Source: a bacterium
GTDB lineage: Bacteria; Bacillota_I; Bacilli_A; RF39; UBA660
Assembly (NCBI GenBank): GCA_029012525.1
Contig: JAQXMG010000033.1
Span: 1 to 17,568, forward strand
Direction: 5' to 3'
Length of the DNA: 17,568 nucleotides
A program made the translations under genes and the position numbers. A model generated the notes under the pieces. That model saw only the letters and a program-made list of their open reading frames with translations, was not told the origin of the DNA and ran no database searches. Below, piece by piece: positions 1 to 8,060 of the stretch; the stretch's first letter is position 1, and the number at the start of each line of letters is the position of its first letter.

Positions 1-785
1 TCTTTTCCTATTACATAATTAGTACAATAAATATCATTTGATTTAGAAAAACCATAAGTATAAACTCTATATTCAGGATTTTTAGGCTTAACTTTTTTTA
101 AATAAGGATCATCACCATTAACTATCAAAATATTATTTTTATTGAAATTAGAAGTTATTTCCATTTTTGCTTTAAAAATGTCTTCTTGATTTTCAAAGTT
201 TTCAATATGAGATAATCCAATATTAGAAATGACCGCAATATAAGGATTCACCATATCAGTTAAATATTTTATTTCACCTTTATGATTCATGCCCATTTCA
301 ATAACCGCGGCTTTATAACTTTTATCTAAGTTAAATAAAGTTTTAGGAATGCCAATATTATTATTTAAATTACCTTCATTTTTAAGTGTTTTATATTGTT
401 TACTTACAACAGAATAAATAATATCTCTAGTTGATGTTTTTCCAACACTTCCTGTTACACCAACGCACACTACTTTAAACATTTCTTTATAAGCATAAGC
501 AAGATTTCCTAAAGCAATTGTTGTATCATCTACCTTTATTAAATTAACATCAGTTTTATCAAAGGTATGATTTTTATCTATTAAAAAGTTTTTACAACCA
601 TTATTATAAGCATCTTCCATAAAATTATGGCCATCATGGGTTTCTCCAATTATAGGAATAAATAAAGAACTACTTGTAACATCTTTACTATTGGTTGAAA
701 TATTATCTATATTATAATTTTTTGTAGAATTAATAAATTCACCATTTAAAGCATCTCTAATTTCTTTAATTCTAATTTTTTCCAT
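1..785 (-). CDS. murF: UDP-N-acetylmuramoyl-tripeptide--D-alanyl-D-alanine ligase, C-terminus beyond left edge
   Basis: MurF adds D-Ala-D-Ala to the UDP-MurNAc-tripeptide in the cytoplasm, the last soluble step of peptidoglycan precursor synthesis. About 261 residues are visible; the family is usually 450-460 aa, so the C-terminal ligase domain lies outside the window. An N-terminal substrate-binding region is followed by the Mur-ligase P-loop GVTGSVGKTS (about 109-118), the EGNLNNNIGIPKT stretch (about 137-149) and EMGMNHKGEI (about 163-172), all typical of MurF rather than other Mur ligases. The ATG at 783-785 has a strong GGAGG Shine-Dalgarno inside the end of murE, and the two genes overlap by 14 bases, so translation is probably coupled. 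It is the last visible gene of the xer-murE-murF unit. Identity is secure from the motifs and from its place next to murE. Confidence 0.93.
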   Translation of the reverse strand, partial: MEKIRIKEIRDALNGEFINSTKNYNIDNISTNSKDVTSSSLFIPIIGETHDGHNFMEDAYNNGCKNFLIDKNHTFDKTDVNLIKVDDTTIALGNLAYAYKEMFKVVCVGVTGSVGKTSTRDIIYSVVSKQYKTLKNEGNLNNNIGIPKTLFNLDKSYKAAVIEMGMNHKGEIKYLTDMVNPYIAVISNIGLSHIENFENQEDIFKAKMEITSNFNKNNILIVNGDDPYLKKVKPKNPEYRVYTYGFSKSNDIYCTNYVIGK

Positions 786-2217
786 AAGTATCCTCCATTA
801 TTTTATTTACAACTTTTATATCACCCTCATAAGGAATTTTTTGTCCCTTAATTAGTTGATAATCTTCTGATCCTTTACCAAGAATTAAAATAACATCATC
901 TTTTGCTGCTTCTTTCATACAAGTATCTATCGCACAGGTTCTATCTGTTATTATTTCATATGGTGTATCACAATTTACATATGATATAACTTCATTACAA
1001 ATATCTTCTACTTCTTCATATCCTGGATGATCCATAGTTAAATAAACTTTACTAAACTTGTCAAAAAGACTAGCAAGTTCACTTCTTCTATTTTTTGCTT
1101 TATCACCAGGAAGACCCATCACTAATTTGAAATTTTTATTTTTATATTCTGTTCTTAATGAACTAATTAAAGTTTCTATTGATAATTTATTATGAGCATA
1201 ATCCACTATAATAGGACAAATAAAATCTTTAACATATTCCATTCTGCCAGGTACAATAGTATTATATAAACCATTATAAATTTCATCATAACTTATTTTC
1301 ATTTCACTACATATTGCTATAGCACAACTTGCATTAATACAATTAAAAACCCCTTTTATTTTAATTTTATAAGATTTATCATTTACCTTAAAAGAAAGTT
1401 CATCATTATTAGATTCAATTTGATTTATGACATAATTACATGAATCATCAAAACCAAATGTAATAATATTTTTATCAGGTAAATTTTCTTTTATTCTATC
1501 AAAATAATCTGTTTCTTGATAAACAAAAACCTTATCACATTTCTTTAAAAAATTAATTTTACAATTTAAGTAATCATCAAAATTTTCATGTTCAGTTTTA
1601 GAAATATGATCAATACCAATATTTAAAAATGCTCCATAAGAAAAGTTTTGAGAATAGATTCGATTTAATTTTTCAGCTTGACTTGATACTTCCATGACAA
1701 CACTACTTAAACCATTTTCTTCAATTTCCTTAAAATACCTATTTAAATCTAATGATTCTGGTGTTGTATTTACAGATTCTTTAACTTCTTTCCCAGTATA
1801 ATAAGAAATAGTAGAAATGTAAGCTGTTTTTGTTTTAAAATGTTCTTCTAAAATATTTTTTATAAAATAAACGGTTGTTGTTTTTCCTTTGGTTCCAGTT
1901 ATACCTATTTTTGTTAAAGGCCTATCTAATTTATAAAACTCTTTAGCAATTAAAGCCATACTTTTTCTAACATCTGATACAATAATATAATCCATATCTA
2001 TATCATATTTTTTTTCACTGACATAAAGTGTCGCTCCATTTTTCTTGGCATCAATTAAATAATCTTCTTTAAACGTAAAACCTTTACATATAAATAATGT
2101 ATTATCTTTTACATCTTTTGAATTATAAGTAATATATGATATAGTATCATTTTTTACATTTTTTTCTTTAATTAAATTATCTTTATTTAAAACATTAATA
2201 ATATTTTCTATTTTCAT
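772..2217 (-). CDS. murE: MurE, UDP-MurNAc-dipeptide--diamino acid ligase, atypical DHPG specificity motif
   Basis: MurE adds the third, diamino acid residue to UDP-MurNAc-L-Ala-D-Glu in the cytoplasm. The 481-aa length is normal. Visible motifs: P-loop GITGTKGKTT (105-114), NTTPESLDL (150-158), MEVSSQAEKLNR (175-186), the likely carbamylated Lys220, VDYAHN (338-343) and the C-terminal GKGSEDYQ (447-454). At the amino-acid specificity site, meso-diaminopimelate enzymes carry DNPR; here it reads DHPG (396-399), without the arginine. The usual His of VSSH is Gln, as I recall from lysine-type enzymes. I infer L-Lys or another diamino acid rather than meso-DAP, but the sequence does not settle which. 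The ATG has a strong AAGGAGG site that overlaps the stop codon of the recombinase gene upstream (13-base gap), and the 3' end overlaps murF. Confidence 0.93.
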   Translation of the reverse strand: MKIENIINVLNKDNLIKEKNVKNDTISYITYNSKDVKDNTLFICKGFTFKEDYLIDAKKNGATLYVSEKKYDIDMDYIIVSDVRKSMALIAKEFYKLDRPLTKIGITGTKGKTTTVYFIKNILEEHFKTKTAYISTISYYTGKEVKESVNTTPESLDLNRYFKEIEENGLSSVVMEVSSQAEKLNRIYSQNFSYGAFLNIGIDHISKTEHENFDDYLNCKINFLKKCDKVFVYQETDYFDRIKENLPDKNIITFGFDDSCNYVINQIESNNDELSFKVNDKSYKIKIKGVFNCINASCAIAICSEMKISYDEIYNGLYNTIVPGRMEYVKDFICPIIVDYAHNKLSIETLISSLRTEYKNKNFKLVMGLPGDKAKNRRSELASLFDKFSKVYLTMDHPGYEEVEDICNEVISYVNCDTPYEIITDRTCAIDTCMKEAAKDDVILILGKGSEDYQLIKGQKIPYEGDIKVVNKIMEDTYGKN

Positions 2218-2230
2218 AAAGCTTTCCTCC

Positions 2231-3130
2231 TTATTTCTTATTTCTAGGATGACAATTTAAATATATATTTTTTAATTCATCATTAGTTATATGAGTATAT
2301 ATTTGAGTTGCTTTAAGACTTTCGTGTCCTAAAAGCTCTTGAACACTTAAGATATCACAACCTTCATTTAAAAGATGAGTAGCGAAAGTATGCCTTATGG
2401 TATGTGGTGTTATATTAGATTTTATGCTTGTTTTAGTTATTATATCTTTAATAATAAGTTCAATAGAACGAGTTGTCATATTAAAACCTTTACTATTTAT
2501 TAATAAATAATCACTAGTTTTATCTTTTAAAAGAAGATTTCTTGAATTATTTAGGTATTCTTCTAAATAAAAGCTTGCATAACTACCATAATATACAATT
2601 CTTTCTTTATTACCTTTTCCAAGTACTTTGATAGACATATCACTAAAGTTAATATCATCAAGTTTTATATTTACAAGTTCACTAACACGTACTCCAGTTG
2701 CATATAAAAGTTCTAAAATACATCTATTTCTTTTATCTAATGGTGTTTTATCAGGAATTACATTAAACATCTCTTCTAATTCATTATAATATAAAAACTT
2801 AGGTAATAGTTTATCTTTTTTAGGAAGAGTTGCTAAACTAAATGGATTTGATTTTATTATCTTATTAAAAGCTAAATATTTATAAAAACTTCTTAAAGCA
2901 CTGATATGTCTTGCTATAGTATTCTTACTATATTTTTTTGTTTCTAAATAATTATAAAATCCTTTTATATCAGAATAGATAATATCTTTAAAATCTATTT
3001 GTTCTTTTTTTAAATAGTTTTCAAAAAAATTCAAGTCTTCTTTATAATTTTCAATCGTAAGATGTGAATAGTTTTTTTGAGAATCTAAAAAATCTAAAAA
3101 ATTTTTACAAATAATATCAAATTCATTCAT
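2231..3130 (-). CDS. Tyrosine recombinase of the XerC/XerD type
   Basis: A site-specific tyrosine recombinase of 299 aa, the usual Xer length. The N-terminal SAM-like core-binding domain covers about 1-95, and the catalytic domain about 110-295. The complete active site is present: Arg148 (ATGVRVSEL), Lys172 (GKGNKER), His243 and Arg246 (HTIRH), His269 (LLGHES) and nucleophile Tyr278 (TQIYTH). Xer proteins resolve chromosome dimers at dif; a single-recombinase system, or an integrase captured into the operon, cannot be excluded. XerC and XerD cannot be told apart with confidence here. The ATG follows an AGGAG site nine bases away. The gene is the first of a unit with murE and murF and has its own promoter just upstream. 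The pairing of a Xer protein with mur genes is not the classical dcw arrangement. Confidence 0.9.
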   Translation of the reverse strand: MNEFDIICKNFLDFLDSQKNYSHLTIENYKEDLNFFENYLKKEQIDFKDIIYSDIKGFYNYLETKKYSKNTIARHISALRSFYKYLAFNKIIKSNPFSLATLPKKDKLLPKFLYYNELEEMFNVIPDKTPLDKRNRCILELLYATGVRVSELVNIKLDDINFSDMSIKVLGKGNKERIVYYGSYASFYLEEYLNNSRNLLLKDKTSDYLLINSKGFNMTTRSIELIIKDIITKTSIKSNITPHTIRHTFATHLLNEGCDILSVQELLGHESLKATQIYTHITNDELKNIYLNCHPRNKK

Positions 3131-3150
3131 AAATAATAACTCCTATAGAT

Positions 3151-3179
3151 ATTGTACCATTTTAATTATTATTTTTAAA
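3151..3179 (-). promoter_or_regulatory. Promoter of the xer-murE-murF unit
   Basis: On the minus strand a TTTAAA -35 (3174-3179) lies 17 bp from an extended -10, ATGGTACAAT (3160 down to 3151). It lies just past the terminator of the upstream PBP gene, where a new promoter is needed. The -10 is only six bases from the AGGAG ribosome site, so the leader would be very short. The -35 is weak (4/6). Confidence 0.5.
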
Positions 3180-3180
3180 G

Positions 3181-3215
3181 AAAAAATAAAGGTTTTATAA
3201 TTGTACCTTTATTTT
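3181..3215 (-). terminator. Intrinsic terminator after the PBP gene
   Basis: A perfect 11-bp stem (3183-3193 with 3205-3215) and an 11-base loop are followed on the minus strand by a U-rich run. The stem overlaps the stop codon of the PBP gene. Confidence 0.75.
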
Positions 3216-5266
3216 CTATTTCCTTTACTATCATAGAGTAAAAAGAATATATTAGATGCTTTTTTAGATATTCTATAATTAACATCTGTTCTATAAGTTC
3301 CTGTTTCCATATCTAAAACATCAGGTGATGATACTGCAATACTCATAATAGGATCATCATATGGAGCATAACCAACAAAATTATTACTCATTGTAGGATG
3401 ATCATAAATACCACTTCCATCATCTACAAAACTTTCACTTGTTCCTGTTTTCCCAGCACCTTTTGGAGCAATTCCCATATAATCAACACAAGTTCCACCA
3501 ATAATACATAATCTAAATCCTTTTTGAACTCTTTTTAAGTATTTTTCTTCGGTTTCAACTTTATTTAAAACAATGGTAGGAGATTCATACATTACTTCAT
3601 TTGTCTTACTATCAATAACACTCTTTAAAAATCTTGGTTTTACTCTTGAACCATTATTAGCAATTGTTGATATATATTGTGATAATTGAAGGGTTGTATA
3701 AGTATCATATTGGCCAATTGCATAGTTTATTAAAAGATCAGATGCAATAGAGTCTCCTTTTACCCCTGTTTCTTCAATTGGATAATCAATTCCTGTTTTA
3801 ACGCCCAAACCAAATTGATAAAATGTCTTCCTGTAAGTATCAAAAGCACTTAAATCAAGATCTAACATTGAATTATATTTATAGCTTTGTCCTCCGACCA
3901 TCATAGCAATTTTAAATTGATAGATATTACTAGACCACTTTAAAGCATCAAGATCATTTATATAACCAAGACTTTTCCAAGAACATTTCTCAGGCATATT
4001 TAAAAATTTAATGCAACTATCAAGCATAGTAGTGCCAATATCTATAACACCTGTATTATATCCAACAATAATACTTGCACCTTTTACTACAGATCCTGGT
4101 GTTATAGTTGATACAATTGGACCAATACTGTAATCATAAGTCACATATTTTCCTTTTTCTTTAAAAGCTTGAACTCCTGCCATAGAATATATTTCACCTG
4201 TTTTTGGATTTTGAATAACTACAAAACTTCTATTATAAAACTTAGTATGAGGTTCACTTTTTGCTTTTACAACTTCTTCTTTCATCATATCTTCAATTTT
4301 AATCTGCAAATCAATATCTATTGATAAAACAATATCATTACCATCTTTAGCATCACTTATTTTTTCTAATGAACCATCTGCCATTATTTGATACTTTGCT
4401 TTTTCTCCTCTTAAATATTTATCATAATACTCCTCTAAACCAGATATTCCTACTCTATCATCCAATTCGTACCCTTGACTTAAATAATAACTTGCTTTTT
4501 CTTTTGGTATTCCTGTTTCACTATCTGAAACACTACCTAAAATACTTCTTATAGTATTTCCATAAGGATAAGTTCTTTCCCAATCAAGTTTAGTATTAAA
4601 TCCTTTAAATTCTTCAATTCTTTCTGAAATATAGGCATATTCTTCATACGTTGCATTTATTTTTATGGTTTTCATATCAGTAGAATATCCTTTATTCATA
4701 AGATAATAAATATAAGCACTTTTTTTATCATCCAAACTAAAAACACTTAAATCTTCTTCTGTTATTCGTTCTATCTTTAACTCATACACTTCATTTTCAG
4801 TTAATTTTCTATTTTTTAAATCTTCATATTCTTCAGAAGTGATTTTTTTATTTACTTCTTCTTCATAGATAATAATATAAAATTCTTTTAAATTCCTAGT
4901 AAGTAAATTATCATAAGGAAGATCTAAAATATCTTTTAATTTATAACACATTTCTATTTCTTCTTTAGTAGTGATATTTTTATCTTTTAAATAATATATT
5001 TTTTTCACCTCTTTATTATCTACTAAAATCTTACCATTACGATCAAGTATTCTACCACGTGGAGCATCTTCTTGTTCCACGATAATTTTAGTTTTACTAT
5101 TTAAAATCATCGTATAATAATCCTTATAAAAAACATTAAGGTAAAATATTCTTCCTAAGATAATGCCAAAAAAGATAAAAGATATTGCCTTTAAAAAGTT
5201 TATTCTTTTATCACTTACATCAGTTGAACGCTTTTTATTTACTTTTTTTTCTTTAATCCTTTTCAT
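3209..5266 (-). CDS. Class B penicillin-binding protein, PBP2/PbpA-PbpH-like transpeptidase
   Basis: A membrane-anchored D,D-transpeptidase that cross-links peptidoglycan outside the cell, most like the elongation-type PbpA/PbpH of Bacilli. From the ATG at 5264-5266 it is 685 aa; an in-frame TTG at 5282-5284 would add six residues, and neither has a clear ribosome site. A basic cytoplasmic N-terminus is followed by one transmembrane segment (about 24-42), the RGRILDRNG pedestal motif (about 70-78), a long inserted region up to about 230, and the transpeptidase domain from about 340. All three catalytic motifs are visible: SVVK with nucleophile Ser about 392 in PGSVVKGAS, SSN at about 445-447, and KTGTSES at about 606-612. 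PGSVVKGA resembles the GSSVKGA of PbpA/PbpH more than the PGSTFK of divisome PBPs. No PASTA domains. It has its own terminator and lies upstream of the xer-mur unit. Confidence 0.88.
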   Translation of the reverse strand: MKRIKEKKVNKKRSTDVSDKRINFLKAISFIFFGIILGRIFYLNVFYKDYYTMILNSKTKIIVEQEDAPRGRILDRNGKILVDNKEVKKIYYLKDKNITTKEEIEMCYKLKDILDLPYDNLLTRNLKEFYIIIYEEEVNKKITSEEYEDLKNRKLTENEVYELKIERITEEDLSVFSLDDKKSAYIYYLMNKGYSTDMKTIKINATYEEYAYISERIEEFKGFNTKLDWERTYPYGNTIRSILGSVSDSETGIPKEKASYYLSQGYELDDRVGISGLEEYYDKYLRGEKAKYQIMADGSLEKISDAKDGNDIVLSIDIDLQIKIEDMMKEEVVKAKSEPHTKFYNRSFVVIQNPKTGEIYSMAGVQAFKEKGKYVTYDYSIGPIVSTITPGSVVKGASIIVGYNTGVIDIGTTMLDSCIKFLNMPEKCSWKSLGYINDLDALKWSSNIYQFKIAMMVGGQSYKYNSMLDLDLSAFDTYRKTFYQFGLGVKTGIDYPIEETGVKGDSIASDLLINYAIGQYDTYTTLQLSQYISTIANNGSRVKPRFLKSVIDSKTNEVMYESPTIVLNKVETEEKYLKRVQKGFRLCIIGGTCVDYMGIAPKGAGKTGTSESFVDDGSGIYDHPTMSNNFVGYAPYDDPIMSIAVSSPDVLDMETGTYRTDVNYRISKKASNIFFLLYDSKGNRK

Positions 5267-5302
5267 ATTATTATTGTGGTACAAAATTAAAAAAAACTTG
5301 CA

Positions 5303-5322
5303 TATAATAAAATATAAAGGTG
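5303..5322 (+). promoter_or_regulatory. -10 element and ribosome site of the small plus-strand gene
   Basis: A perfect TATAAT (5303-5308) is followed seven bases later by AAAGGTG (5316-5322), then the ATG at 5329. No good -35 is visible, so the promoter call is tentative. The ribosome site is what decides the gene start: an in-frame GTG at 5320 lies inside it and is unlikely to be used. Confidence 0.35.
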
Positions 5323-5328
5323 AAGATT

Positions 5329-5589
5329 ATGTATGAAAAAATGATTGAAAAATATATTAATAAACTAACTAAAGAAGATATTTTAAAATTTAGTTACACA
5401 CAAAATGTAAAATTAACTCATGAAGAACTTGACATCATATATTTTTATATTAAAGAATATTGGAAACAAATTGTAAAAAGTGATCCTACATCTATATTTA
5501 TGGAATTAAAAGAAAAACTTAGTACTAATGTATATAATAAAATGATTGAGTTATATAATAAATATAAAGGATATAAAAAATATTTATAA
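5329..5589 (+). CDS. Small protein resembling DUF2624 (Bacillus YqfT-like), function unknown
   Basis: An 86-aa soluble, lysine-rich, probably all-helical protein without signal peptide or membrane segment. The pattern LTKEDILKFSYTQNVKLTHEE (residues about 13-33), with a later helical tail, resembles from memory the DUF2624/YqfT family, small proteins of unknown role in Bacillus relatives; I cannot confirm this without a profile search. The ATG at 5329 sits six bases after an AAAGGTG site. The gene is a single-gene plus-strand unit divergent from the PBP gene, sharing its upstream region, and ends at a strong bidirectional terminator three bases past its stop. Codon use matches the neighbours, so it looks native. 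Confidence 0.6.
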   Translation: MYEKMIEKYINKLTKEDILKFSYTQNVKLTHEELDIIYFYIKEYWKQIVKSDPTSIFMELKEKLSTNVYNKMIELYNKYKGYKKYL

Positions 5590-5624
5590 AAAACTTCGAT
5601 TAAACTAAAATCGAAGTTTTTATT
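5586..5624. terminator. Bidirectional intrinsic terminator
   Basis: A 12-bp perfect stem (5589-5600 with 5610-5621, core ACTTCGAT) has a nine-base loop. A T-run follows on the plus strand, and an A-run precedes it that serves as the U-tract for minus-strand transcripts. It ends both the small plus-strand gene and the convergent pilC-pilD unit. Confidence 0.85.
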
Positions 5625-5642
5625 ATAATCAAAATTATTTTT

Positions 5643-6413
5643 TTAAATTATATTAAAAAAACTATATATTACACTTACATCTATTTTTGCTAGATAAAGT
5701 ATCAAAAACGCCGCAATTAAAAATGGTCCAAATGGTATTATTTTATCTTTATTTTTTATTGTAAAATATAGTGAAATTGGAAAAGCAAGAAGTGTTGCTA
5801 AAACTATTCCTAAAAAAGATAAAGCAAGAGGAAGTGTAAGTCCTAAAACAAACAATAATTTTATATCTCCTCCTCCTAAAGCTTCTTGTTTAAATATAAA
5901 ACTTCCAAGTATTCCTACTAAATACATAAACAAAAACATTATAATTCCAGAAAGTAAATATCCTAAAGATCCAATAAAACCATATTTAAGAATATTTACT
6001 ATAAAAATAAGTATTCCTATAACAATTGTTACTTGATCAGGAATGATATAATAATTTAAATCACTCACAATAACTATTGCAAAATAACTTACAAGTAGAA
6101 GTGAAATAATAAGATCATAACTAAATCCAAATGAATAATAACAAACTGCAAATAATATTCCTGTAAAAAATTCTACTGCAGGATAAAACATTGATATTTT
6201 TTTACCACAATATCTACATTTTCCTTTTAAAAATAGATACGACAAAATTGGTATTAAATCTTTCCATTTTAATCTTTCTTTGCAATTAGGACAATAACTA
6301 TTTTTCGGATTAATTAAAGATCCATCAGTAGATAATCTAAACCCTACTACATTATAAAAGCTACCTAAAACAGTTCCTAAAATGAAGAAAAGAATTATAT
6401 AAGTAAATTCCAT
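5643..6413 (-). CDS. pilD: Prepilin peptidase (type IV leader peptidase and N-methyltransferase)
   Basis: An integral-membrane aspartyl protease that cleaves and usually N-methylates type IV prepilin or pseudopilin signal peptides. The start is the ATG at 6411-6413, six bases after a GAGG site that overlaps the pilC stop codon; an upstream in-frame TTG at 6428 has no such support. This gives 256 aa. The N-terminal methyltransferase-associated domain carries the two CxxC zinc pairs, Cys41/Cys44 and Cys66/Cys69. The catalytic aspartates are Asp118 (VSDLNYYIIPDQ) and Asp183 in the GGGDIK motif. Six or more hydrophobic segments are visible. Immediately downstream of pilC with a seven-base gap, it is clearly co-transcribed. 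Competence-type ComC is the same family, so the symbol is by family only. Confidence 0.9.
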   Translation of the reverse strand: MEFTYIILFFILGTVLGSFYNVVGFRLSTDGSLINPKNSYCPNCKERLKWKDLIPILSYLFLKGKCRYCGKKISMFYPAVEFFTGILFAVCYYSFGFSYDLIISLLLVSYFAIVIVSDLNYYIIPDQVTIVIGILIFIVNILKYGFIGSLGYLLSGIIMFLFMYLVGILGSFIFKQEALGGGDIKLLFVLGLTLPLALSFLGIVLATLLAFPISLYFTIKNKDKIIPFGPFLIAAFLILYLAKIDVSVIYSFFNII

Positions 6414-6420
6414 GCTAACC

Positions 6421-7917
6421 TCATGCAAGTTGTGAATATACGCTAAACATTGGAATAACTACTGATAAAACAACGATACCAACAATTAATGCTAAAAAGA
6501 CAATCATAAGTGGTTCAATTAAAGTATTAATTCTTTTAATATAGTTAGAATGTAAATCATCATAATATTTTGCTACATAATCCATCATTACTGCAAGTCT
6601 TCCTGTATTTTCACCAGTTACAAGCATTTCATAAGCAACAACTGGAAAAGCCCATTTTCCCTTAAATGAATCACTTATTTTTGCGCCTTTTGAAAGGTAA
6701 GATAGTGAGTCTTGAATAATTTCAGTATAAACTTCATTAGTTGTTACTTGACTAAGTATTTTCATAGAATCAGTTATAAATACATTATGATTTAAAAGTG
6801 ATGCAAATGTTTTAGTAAACATTGCTACTTCTTTATATATAATCAATTTTCCAAATATAGGTAATTTCATATAAATGGTTTGCATTGTTTTTTTAAATGA
6901 TCTAACATTTTTATATAAAATTGTATAGACAATTAAAATAAGAGCAATAACGCCAACAATATAAAAACCATTACTTCTCAAAAAATTACTAGTATTAATT
7001 ACAATTCTTGTCATCGTAGGAATTGTAGCATTGTTTTCTTCAAATATTCCGACAAATGTTGGAATAACATAAGTTAAAATAAACGTAATTACTGCTATAG
7101 CAAAAATAAAGATAATTGTTGGATATGTCATGGCACTTATTGCAGCTTTTCTTGTTCTATCAGTTGTTGTATAATACTCGGTCATATCATCTAGAATTTC
7201 AGGCAAATCTCCAGTCATTTCTGCTGTTTTTACCATATTAATTAAAAATGATGGAAAAACATTGCCTTGTGCCTCTAACGCACTTGAAAAACTTTCACCT
7301 TTTACAAGTTCATAAGTTATATTTGAAAAGATTCTTCTTTTTTCAGGTTTAACTGATTGTTTTTCAAGAATTCTAATTGCATCAATTAAAGGTATACCCG
7401 ATTTTAAATAAGTAGATAACTGAGTAAGAATAAAGGCAAGCTCACTATAACTTAATTTCCCACTACCTAAAACGATATCTTTACTAAGTTCAACTTTTAC
7501 CGTTTGATATCCTTCATTATCCAAGTAAGCTTTTACTTCGCTAATATTATGAGCATCAATATATCCTTTTACTTTTTCACCTTGACTATTAATTATTTGG
7601 TATTTAAATCTTTGTTTTTTAGCATCTGTTTCTGGGACTTTTAAAGGTTTATTAACACCAGTATCTACTTTATTATCACCTGTAGTTTTTTGATAATTAG
7701 TAGAAACTGAAGCATTATTTTCAATTTCATCAATTTCCCTTAATGTTGCTTCATCAATATTAGTACCAATAACATTAGATCCTAGAAAATTATTCATTTG
7801 ATTAACAGTATTAACATTATCTTCTTCTGAAATATATGAACTATTATTAAAATTGACATCAATTTTATCATTTAATTCGTTATTAAATTCATTTTCGTTA
7901 TTATTTTCATTATTCAT
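6421..7917 (-). CDS. pilC: Type IV pilus/type II secretion inner-membrane platform protein (GspF/PilC family) with a long Asn-rich N-terminus
   Basis: The polytopic platform protein that couples the assembly ATPase to pilin extrusion in type IV pili, competence pseudopili and type II secretion. It is 498 aa against about 400 for typical PilC. Residues 1-100 are a hydrophilic, Asn/Glu-rich extension of low complexity. A small N-terminal domain follows (about 103-146), then two repeated T2SSF domains (about 158-280 and 363-485). Transmembrane segments lie at about 263-288, 317-336 and 467-492. Typical family strings are SGIPLIDAIRIL (173-184), TAEMTGDLPEIL (231-242) and VTGENTGRL (433-441). The ATG follows a GGAG site, and a good promoter lies just upstream. 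Only the peptidase gene follows; no PilB/PilT ATPase or pilin gene is in the window, so partners must be encoded elsewhere if the system works. Confidence 0.9.
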   Translation of the reverse strand: MNNENNNENEFNNELNDKIDVNFNNSSYISEEDNVNTVNQMNNFLGSNVIGTNIDEATLREIDEIENNASVSTNYQKTTGDNKVDTGVNKPLKVPETDAKKQRFKYQIINSQGEKVKGYIDAHNISEVKAYLDNEGYQTVKVELSKDIVLGSGKLSYSELAFILTQLSTYLKSGIPLIDAIRILEKQSVKPEKRRIFSNITYELVKGESFSSALEAQGNVFPSFLINMVKTAEMTGDLPEILDDMTEYYTTTDRTRKAAISAMTYPTIIFIFAIAVITFILTYVIPTFVGIFEENNATIPTMTRIVINTSNFLRSNGFYIVGVIALILIVYTILYKNVRSFKKTMQTIYMKLPIFGKLIIYKEVAMFTKTFASLLNHNVFITDSMKILSQVTTNEVYTEIIQDSLSYLSKGAKISDSFKGKWAFPVVAYEMLVTGENTGRLAVMMDYVAKYYDDLHSNYIKRINTLIEPLMIVFLALIVGIVVLSVVIPMFSVYSQLA

Positions 7918-7945
7918 AAGTACTCATCTCCTATTGTCTATAAAT

Positions 7946-7974
7946 ATTTTAACAAATTAAAATAAATAAATCAA
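7946..7974 (-). promoter_or_regulatory. Promoter of the pilC-pilD unit
   Basis: On the minus strand TTGATT (7969-7974), exactly 17 bp, then TAAAAT (7946-7951) preceded by TGT, an extended -10. The spacing and position, about 30 bases before the pilC start, fit a vegetative sigma-A promoter. Confidence 0.65.
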
Positions 7975-8015
7975 TAAAAATACGATATGAATTACAATAG
8001 TTACGATTATTTAAT

Positions 8016-8056
8016 AAAAAAACGTGTAAATTATTTAATAAATTTAACACGTTTTT
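8016..8056 (-). terminator. Intrinsic terminator of the 242-aa unknown gene
   Basis: A 15-bp stem with one bulged base (8018-8032 with 8041-8056, ACGTGT/ACACGT core) has an eight-base loop. On the minus strand seven U residues follow (complement of 8016-8022). It lies five bases past the stop codon of the unknown gene and before pilC. Confidence 0.82.
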
Positions 8057-8060
8057 ATTT

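Noticed and set aside
4369..4554. A 61-codon plus-strand frame inside the PBP gene
   Set aside because: It lies wholly within the antisense of a well-supported transpeptidase gene, is low-complexity Leu/Asn/Phe-rich and has no ribosome site.
6414..6428. TTG start for the prepilin peptidase giving MHEVS at the N-terminus
   Set aside because: It has no ribosome site, whereas the ATG at 6413 follows GAGG at six bases and gives a normal N-terminus.
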